In this document: one piece after another, positions 6,469 through 10,046 of the stretch
Numbering within the stretch: the stretch's first letter is position 1
How the letters are laid out: every line of letters begins with the position of its first letter
Source: an uncultured Eubacteriales bacterium
GTDB taxonomy: Bacteria > Bacillota > Clostridia > Oscillospirales > UMGS1783
Direction of reading: 5' to 3'
Assembly: GCA_905209135.1 (NCBI GenBank)
Contig: CAJLRT010000027.1
Coordinates: 1 to 10,046 of the forward strand
Length of the DNA stretch: 10,046 nt
Translations under genes and position numbers: made by a program
The notes under the pieces: model-generated
Databases searched by the model: none
Seen by the model: only the letters and a program-made list of their open reading frames with translations
What the model was told of the DNA's origin: nothing

Positions 6469-7920
6469 TCAGAATCGGAAATCGCGCGCCCCCGCGCTGA
6501 TTTCGGCCAGGTTCTTCCGGACAATTTCGCGCACTTTCGGGTTGGGGACTCTGTTGATTTCACGCTGGATCAGCGCCTCGCCGACCGATTTTGTGCCGGG
6601 CGTCGCATAGTCCTCCAGATACTCCTGCAGGGTAATCAGGGCGTTGGGGTGGCAGCAGTTGAGAATTTGTCCGCTCTTGCACAGGCTCATAAACCGGTCT
6701 CCGGTGCGGCCCTCGCGGTAACAGGCGGTGCAGAAGCTGGGGATGTAATCCATCTCCATCAGCCAGCGCACCACTTCGTCCAGGGTCCGGTGGTCGCTGA
6801 TGTCGAACTGGGCCGTGCTGTCGCGGTCCGGCCCGGGCTCCGTATACCCGCCGACGCTTGTGCGGCTGCCGCCGCTGATCTGGGAAATGCCCAGGTGCAG
6901 GACGCGTTCTCGGCAGGCCTGGCTTTCGCGGGTGGAGATAATCATCCCGGTGTAGGGAACGGCGATGCGGATGACCGCCACGATTTTTTCAAAGATATCA
7001 TCGCTGATCCCGTTGTCGAACTTGCCCGGGTCAATGTCGTCCGCCGGACAGATGCGGGGGACGCTGATGGTGTGCGGGCCGACTCCGAAAGCCGCCTCGA
7101 GATGCTCGGCGTGCATGAGCAGGCCGGCCAGCTCGTAGCGGTACATCTCCAGCCCGAACAGAACGCCCAGGCCCACGTCGTCGATTCCGCCCTCCATGGC
7201 CCGGTCCATCGCCTCGGTGTGGTAGGCGTAGTCGTGCTTGGGCCCCGTCGGGTGCAGCTGCTCGTAGCTCTGGCGGTGATAGGTCTCCTGGAACAGGATA
7301 TAGGTGCCGATCCCAGCGTTCTTGAGCTTGCGGTAATTCTCCACCGTGGTGGCTGCTATGTTCACGTTGACGCGGCGGATCGCGCCGTTTTTGTGCTTGA
7401 TGCCGTAAATGGTCTCTATGCTCTCCAGCACATACTCGATCGGGTTGTGCACGGGGTCCTCCCCCGTCTCCAGCGCAAGGCGCTTATGTCCCATATCCTG
7501 CAGGGCGATGACCTCCTGGCGGATCTGTTCCTGGGTGAGCTTTTTGCGCGGTATGGTGCGGTTCTGGCTGTGGTAGGGACAGTATACGCAGCCGTTGACG
7601 CAGTAATTGGACAGGTAGAGCGGCGCAAACAGGACGATGCGGTTGCCGTAAAAGTCCTTCTTAATCTGCTCGGCGAGCCGGAACATCCGCTCGTTTTTCT
7701 CCGGGATATCGCAGTCGAGCAGCACGGCCGCCTCCCTGTGCGTAAGCCCCTTCCGCTGTTCGGCCTTGGCGATGATCTGGTCGATCAGCGCGGCGTTATG
7801 GCGGTTTTGTTCGGCATAGGCGAGGGTTTCCAGTATCTCGCCGTGGTGGATGAACTCCTCCGCCCTGTGTGACGCGGGATTGTATACCGCCGCTTTCCTG
7901 TCTGTTGCTTCTTTCATCAT
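6469..7920 (-). CDS. hydG: [FeFe]-hydrogenase maturation radical SAM tyrosine lyase HydG
   Basis: HydG cleaves tyrosine by radical SAM chemistry and produces the CO and CN ligands on an iron-cysteine synthon for the H-cluster. The 483-residue length is typical. The radical SAM cluster motif is C107-VNG-C111-VY-C114. The second, C-terminal cluster motif CxxC-x22-C is intact at C397, C400 and C423, which distinguishes HydG from the related thiazole enzyme ThiH. The conserved stretches LETGEDP, NVNIAATT and GPHTISVPR are also present. Two ATG codons lie in tandem (7920 and 7917); AAGGAG (7926-7931) is 5 nt from the first and 8 nt from the second, so the exact start is uncertain by one residue. 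The gene lies 59 nt downstream of hydE, and that gap contains a small GGCCCGGGCC palindrome but no clear promoter. Confidence 0.97.
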   Translation of the reverse strand: MMKEATDRKAAVYNPASHRAEEFIHHGEILETLAYAEQNRHNAALIDQIIAKAEQRKGLTHREAAVLLDCDIPEKNERMFRLAEQIKKDFYGNRIVLFAPLYLSNYCVNGCVYCPYHSQNRTIPRKKLTQEQIRQEVIALQDMGHKRLALETGEDPVHNPIEYVLESIETIYGIKHKNGAIRRVNVNIAATTVENYRKLKNAGIGTYILFQETYHRQSYEQLHPTGPKHDYAYHTEAMDRAMEGGIDDVGLGVLFGLEMYRYELAGLLMHAEHLEAAFGVGPHTISVPRICPADDIDPGKFDNGISDDIFEKIVAVIRIAVPYTGMIISTRESQACRERVLHLGISQISGGSRTSVGGYTEPGPDRDSTAQFDISDHRTLDEVVRWLMEMDYIPSFCTACYREGRTGDRFMSLCKSGQILNCCHPNALITLQEYLEDYATPGTKSVGEALIQREINRVPNPKVREIVRKNLAEISAGARDFRF

Positions 7921-7979
7921 AAATACTCCTTTCTTAACGGGTCAGGCCCGGGCCTTCCCCTTCAGTGCAGAATTGTATC

Positions 7980-9011
7980 TCAGTCCGCGCGGCTGTCGCC
8001 TCTGGAGACGGCGACGCGGTACCCAAGCGCTTCAATGCGCGCCGTGACGGCGTCAATCTGCTCCACGGGCGCCGTGGTCTTGTTGTCATAGAGCAGATAG
8101 CGGCTGCGCTGGCGCGGCGGCGTGAGATTCGGCATCACAACGTTTGCGCCCGCCAGAATCCCGCGCTCCATGCCGTCTCCGGCGACGGTGTTCAGCGCCG
8201 TTGTCGCAGGGATCAGCGCGCCGGGCAGCAGCAGGCGCGTCAGCGCCAGCATAAACAGCGTAAGCCCCGCCCCGCCGGCGGGCTCGCCCGCAAACGGCGT
8301 GTCATGGTGCGGAATAAACGGGCCTATGCCGACCATCTGCGGGCGCAGCCGGCGCAGATAGCACAGGTCGGCCGCAAGCGTCTGCGCCGTCTGGCCGGGC
8401 GAGCCGACCATGAACCCGGCCCCCACCTGATAGCCGAGCTCCCTGAGCTGACGCAGGCACCGCATACGGTTTTCCAGTGTCAGCGGCGCGGGATGCAGGC
8501 GGGTATAGTGCGCGGCGTCCGCCGTCTCATGCCGCAGCAGATAGCGGTCCGCCCCGGCCCGCCGCCATGCGGCGTAGCTCTCTTTCGGATGCTCGCCCAG
8601 CGACAGGGTCACCGCGCAGTCAGGGTAGCGCGCCTTGATCTGGCGCACGAGCGATTCGACGCGCTCGCAGGTAAACCACGCATCCTCGCCGCCCTGCAAC
8701 ACGAATGTCCGCAGTCCGCGCGCATAGCCGCGCGCGCAGCAGTCCAGAATCTCGTCCGGGGCGAGCCGGTAGCGCTCGGCGCGCGTGTTGCTGCGGCGGA
8801 TGCCGCAGTAACGGCAGTCGTTTTTGCAGTAGTTGCTGACCTCGATCAGTCCGCGCAGATACACGTCTTTTCCATACGTCCCGTCGCAGGCGGCGCGGGC
8901 GGCGGCGAACAGCGCGCCGGCGTCCGCATCCTGCCATTGTTCGATCAGGCCGGCATATTCCGCGCAGGACAGCGGCGCGCCCGTCAACAGCTTTTCCATC
9001 AGCGCACGCAT
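7980..9011 (-). CDS. hydE: [FeFe]-hydrogenase maturation radical SAM protein HydE
   Basis: HydE is a radical SAM enzyme that acts on the HydG product during H-cluster 2Fe assembly. The protein has 343 residues, normal for the family. The cluster motif C62-KND-C66-RY-C69 follows the HydE-type LIEVSNYCKNDC context. QGGED (106-110), YLLRHETAD, LHP and GAGFMVGSPGQT follow in the family order. The optional second cluster site of some HydE proteins, three C-terminal cysteines, is missing: the tail from NLTPP onward has no Cys. That site is known to be dispensable. The ATG at 9011 has AGGAG about 8-9 nt upstream; a long in-frame N-terminal extension through the upstream gene is not real, because that DNA codes for the TM1266 protein in another frame. 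The gap to the upstream gene is 14 nt. Confidence 0.96.
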   Translation of the reverse strand: MRALMEKLLTGAPLSCAEYAGLIEQWQDADAGALFAAARAACDGTYGKDVYLRGLIEVSNYCKNDCRYCGIRRSNTRAERYRLAPDEILDCCARGYARGLRTFVLQGGEDAWFTCERVESLVRQIKARYPDCAVTLSLGEHPKESYAAWRRAGADRYLLRHETADAAHYTRLHPAPLTLENRMRCLRQLRELGYQVGAGFMVGSPGQTAQTLAADLCYLRRLRPQMVGIGPFIPHHDTPFAGEPAGGAGLTLFMLALTRLLLPGALIPATTALNTVAGDGMERGILAGANVVMPNLTPPRQRSRYLLYDNKTTAPVEQIDAVTARIEALGYRVAVSRGDSRAD

Positions 9012-9025
9012 GACAAGCGCTCCTT

Positions 9026-9274
9026 TCAGGCCTGTTTGGCGTAAACCGCCTTGGCCGAGACGTCGGGCAGGCTGCCGAGCTTGCCCGACAGCGCGGAGAT
9101 GACGTCCTGCGGCGCGTCCACCACAATGCTGATGATGTGAATGCCCCGCTCCCGGTAGGGCAGCCCCATCCGGCCTATGATGTATTCGCCGTACTCGTGC
9201 AGAACCATGTTGAGCCTGTCGTTCACTTCGCGCGTCTGCGCAATGATTGCAATCACCGCTACGCGTGTGTCCAT
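9026..9274 (-). CDS. TM1266-family iron-only hydrogenase system putative regulator
   Basis: This is a small protein of 82 residues and the first gene of the hyd operon. The pattern NDRLNMVLHEYGEYIIGRMG, then LPYRERGIHIISIVV and ALSGKLG (61-67), matches the family typified by Thermotoga maritima TM1266, which has a fold like the NikR C-terminal ACT-like domain and is routinely found next to hydrogenase maturation genes. The family is called a putative regulator; no DNA-binding domain is visible, so its mode of action is unproven, and a metal- or ligand-sensing role is inference. The ATG at 9274 has AAGGAG (9286-9291) about 11 nt upstream, a slightly long spacing. A GTG at 9403 in the same frame would give 125 residues but would extend through the terminator hairpin and lacks a ribosome binding site. 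Confidence 0.92.
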   Translation of the reverse strand: MDTRVAVIAIIAQTREVNDRLNMVLHEYGEYIIGRMGLPYRERGIHIISIVVDAPQDVISALSGKLGSLPDVSAKAVYAKQA

Positions 9275-9299
9275 CGTGTTCCCCACTCCTTTTTGCAAC

Positions 9300-9322
9300 A
9301 AAAAATGCGCCCTGAAGGCGCA
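9300..9322 (-). terminator. Intrinsic terminator inside the hyd-operon leader
   Basis: On the minus strand TGCGCC (9317-9322) pairs with GGCGCA (9306-9311) around a 5-nt TTCAG loop, followed by six T (9305-9300). It lies downstream of the operon promoter and only 26 bp before the first start codon, so it must be bypassed for expression. Confidence 0.75.
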
Positions 9323-9368
9323 CCCGCAGCACGGCGCATAAGCGCTGTGTATTTTCTGCCACGCCTTC
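9314..9368 (-). promoter_or_regulatory. Candidate antiterminator RNA in the hyd-operon leader
   Basis: In the transcript GAAGGCGUG (9368-9360) pairs with UGCGCCUUC (9322-9314) over 9 bp, including two G-U pairs. GCAG (9359-9356) continues the helix with CUGC (9329-9326), leaving a GGG bulge (9325-9323). Inside, CAC-A-GCGC (9349-9342) pairs with GCGC-C-GUG (9337-9330) under a UUAU loop. The outer helix consumes the whole 5' arm of the terminator, so the two folds exclude each other. A separate hairpin, AGACGC-GCGG-GCGTCT (9375-9390), lies just upstream. No known riboswitch class was recognised; folding energy was not computed. Confidence 0.55.
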
Positions 9369-9423
9369 CACCGCAGACGCCCGCGCGTCTTGAATGTCAG
9401 CACATGTTCTGTGTTCTGTTTAT

Positions 9424-9452
9424 ATCATAGCATAATACTGGGCAATATGCAA
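9424..9452 (-). promoter_or_regulatory. Promoter of the hyd maturation operon
   Basis: On the minus strand TTGCAT (9447-9452) and TATGAT (9424-9429) are 17 bp apart. Transcription would start near 9417, giving a leader of about 140 nt. A tandem 7-bp repeat (GTTCTGT twice on the plus strand, 9406-9419) covers the predicted start site. Confidence 0.65.
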
Positions 9453-9540
9453 GCCTGCACAAGAAAAACCGCCTCTGCAAAGCCGGCAAACAAAAGCGCC
9501 GCCGCCCGGACCATATCGGAACACCGCAAAACATGAGAAA

Positions 9541-9574
9541 ACAGGCGGGAAAGACAAAAGTCTTTCCCGCCTGT
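9541..9574 (-). terminator. Terminator of the tRNA-Thr gene
   Basis: A perfect 15-bp stem (9541-9555 with 9560-9574) encloses a 4-nt loop. On the minus strand it is followed by TTTCTC. It begins 5 bp after the tRNA CCA end. Confidence 0.8.
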
Positions 9575-9578
9575 CCTG

Positions 9579-9653
9579 TGGAGCTACTGGTCAGAATCGA
9601 ACTGACAACCTGCGCATTACGAATGCGCTGCTCTACCATTGAGCCACAGTAGC
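9579..9653 (-). tRNA. tRNA-Thr (anticodon CGT)
   Basis: The 75-nt minus-strand sequence folds as a full cloverleaf. The acceptor stem is GCTACTG with CAGTAGC, the D stem GCTC with GAGC, the anticodon stem GCGCA with TGCGC, and the T stem GTCAG with CTGAC around TTCGATT. The 7-nt anticodon loop TTCGTAA places CGT at 9619-9621, which reads the Thr codon ACG. The discriminator is T and CCA is encoded. It has its own promoter and terminator, so it is a single-gene unit. Confidence 0.97.
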
Positions 9654-9690
9654 GCGCCGCTTTTACCTGCCGTTTCAAAACAGCAAAGCT

Positions 9691-9719
9691 ATTGTACCAA
9701 AAAATGAATTGCAGGTCAA
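9691..9719 (-). promoter_or_regulatory. Promoter of the tRNA-Thr gene
   Basis: On the minus strand TTGACC (9714-9719) and TACAAT (9691-9696) are separated by 17 bp, both near consensus. The tRNA 5' end lies about 38 bp downstream of the -10. Confidence 0.75.
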
Positions 9720-9737
9720 TATGATTTGTGGTAAAAT
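9709..9737 (+). promoter_or_regulatory. Promoter of the serine hydrolase gene
   Basis: TTGCAG (9709-9714) and TAAAAT (9732-9737) are 17 bp apart on the plus strand. The -35 shares base 9714 with the -35 of the divergent tRNA promoter, so the two promoters are face-to-face at their -35 ends. Confidence 0.55.
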
Positions 9738-9788
9738 TTAATTATATTTTGAAAATTCAAAAATTTGGACGGGTCGGGAGGTTCGGTC

Positions 9789-10046
9789 GTGGACGCGATT
9801 GTACAAATGAAAACCGTGGGCATGCTGCGCAGGCTTGCCGGCGGCGACCTCCAGCACATCGGCGGCTACCCGTTTGAGCCGCAGAAAAAGGGGCTGTATT
9901 ACACCGAACAGGAACGCAGGCCGCTGCCGCGCAGCACGCCGGAGCTGCAGGGGGTGGACTCTGACGCGGCCGCCGGCTTTTACCGCGCGCTTGAAGCATA
10001 CCACCCGCACGGGGCCATGCTCCTGCGGCACGGCAAGGTCATCGCC
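9789..10046 (+). CDS. Serine hydrolase, beta-lactamase family (N-terminal part, runs off window)
   Basis: The 86 visible codons start with GTG at 9789, 7 nt after GGGAGG (9776-9781); an in-frame ATG at 9807 is the alternative but has no matching site. The residues LPRSTPELQGVDSDAAAGFY followed by ALEAYHPHGAMLLRHGKVIA match the opening of the class C beta-lactamase/penicillin-binding-like hydrolases (family PF00144 pattern, QGI/V-S/D then a short helix, then the MLLRHGKVIAEG strand). The catalytic SxxK motif would come further downstream, beyond the edge, so activity cannot be judged. No signal peptide is seen, suggesting a cytoplasmic enzyme such as an esterase or peptidase. It is divergent from tRNA-Thr. 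Confidence 0.75.
   Translation, partial: MDAIVQMKTVGMLRRLAGGDLQHIGGYPFEPQKKGLYYTEQERRPLPRSTPELQGVDSDAAAGFYRALEAYHPHGAMLLRHGKVIA

Noticed and set aside
5421..9044. Three long plus-strand open frames opposite hydF, hydG and hydE
   Set aside because: They mirror well-identified hyd genes, have no ribosome binding sites and show no family motifs.
9026..9403. GTG start at 9403 giving a 125-residue TM1266 protein
   Set aside because: No ribosome binding site precedes it, the extra residues match nothing in the family, and the extension would run through the leader terminator; ATG 9274 gives the normal length of about 80 residues.
9339..9405. Possible leader peptides in the hyd leader (ATG at 9405 and at 9339)
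   Set aside because: Neither has a ribosome binding site; the first has only two codons, and no run of a single amino acid typical of ribosome-mediated attenuation is present.
1..10046. CRISPR array, insertion sequence, prophage or integration at the tRNA
   Set aside because: No spaced direct repeats, transposase or integrase frames were seen, and no duplicate of the tRNA 3' end was noticed in the window.

Overview
The window reads as chromosomal DNA of a strict anaerobe of the Firmicutes, most likely a GC-rich member of the class Clostridia. The basis is a complete [FeFe]-hydrogenase maturation set, strong AGGAGG-type ribosome binding sites, sigma-A-type promoters with 17-bp spacers, and a Gram-positive style secreted repeat protein. 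No insertion sequence, phage gene, CRISPR array or rRNA was seen.

Layout from left to right. (1) 1-1354, minus: 5' part of a secreted protein with a signal peptide, a propeller-like region and an InlB-type repeat; it runs off the left edge. (2) 1355-1657: a 303-bp divergent intergenic region with one promoter for each side. (3) 1658-4046, plus: a tight three-gene sugar operon made of a DeoC-family aldolase, a ROK sugar kinase and a GmhA-like SIS phosphosugar isomerase. (4) 4047-4306: a convergent intergenic region with two hairpins; one is a clear intrinsic terminator for the minus-strand gene to its right. (5) 4307-5191, minus: a membrane protein joining a ferritin-like diiron domain to a VIT1/CCC1 iron transporter, with its own promoter overlapped by a PerR/Fur-like inverted repeat. 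(6) 5271-9274, minus: the operon TM1266-family regulator, hydE, hydG, hydF. (7) 9275-9452: promoter and long leader of that operon. (8) 9579-9653, minus: tRNA-Thr(CGT) with its own promoter and terminator. (9) 9789-10046, plus: start of a beta-lactamase-fold serine hydrolase, running off the right edge; its promoter overlaps the tRNA promoter back to back.

How the genes work together. HydG makes the Fe-CO-CN synthon from tyrosine, HydE processes it further, and HydF is the GTPase scaffold on which the H-cluster 2Fe subcluster matures before transfer to the hydrogenase. The hydrogenase itself is not in the window. The adjacent iron-handling membrane protein fits an iron-centred neighbourhood, although it has its own promoter. 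The sugar operon has the logic of isomerise, phosphorylate and cleave, but its substrate cannot be read from sequence.

The most interesting signal is the leader of the hyd operon. An intrinsic terminator lies between the promoter and the first gene, and its entire 5' arm can instead pair with an upstream segment in a well-formed two-helix antiterminator. This suggests control of H-cluster maturation by transcription attenuation or an unrecognised riboswitch-like RNA.
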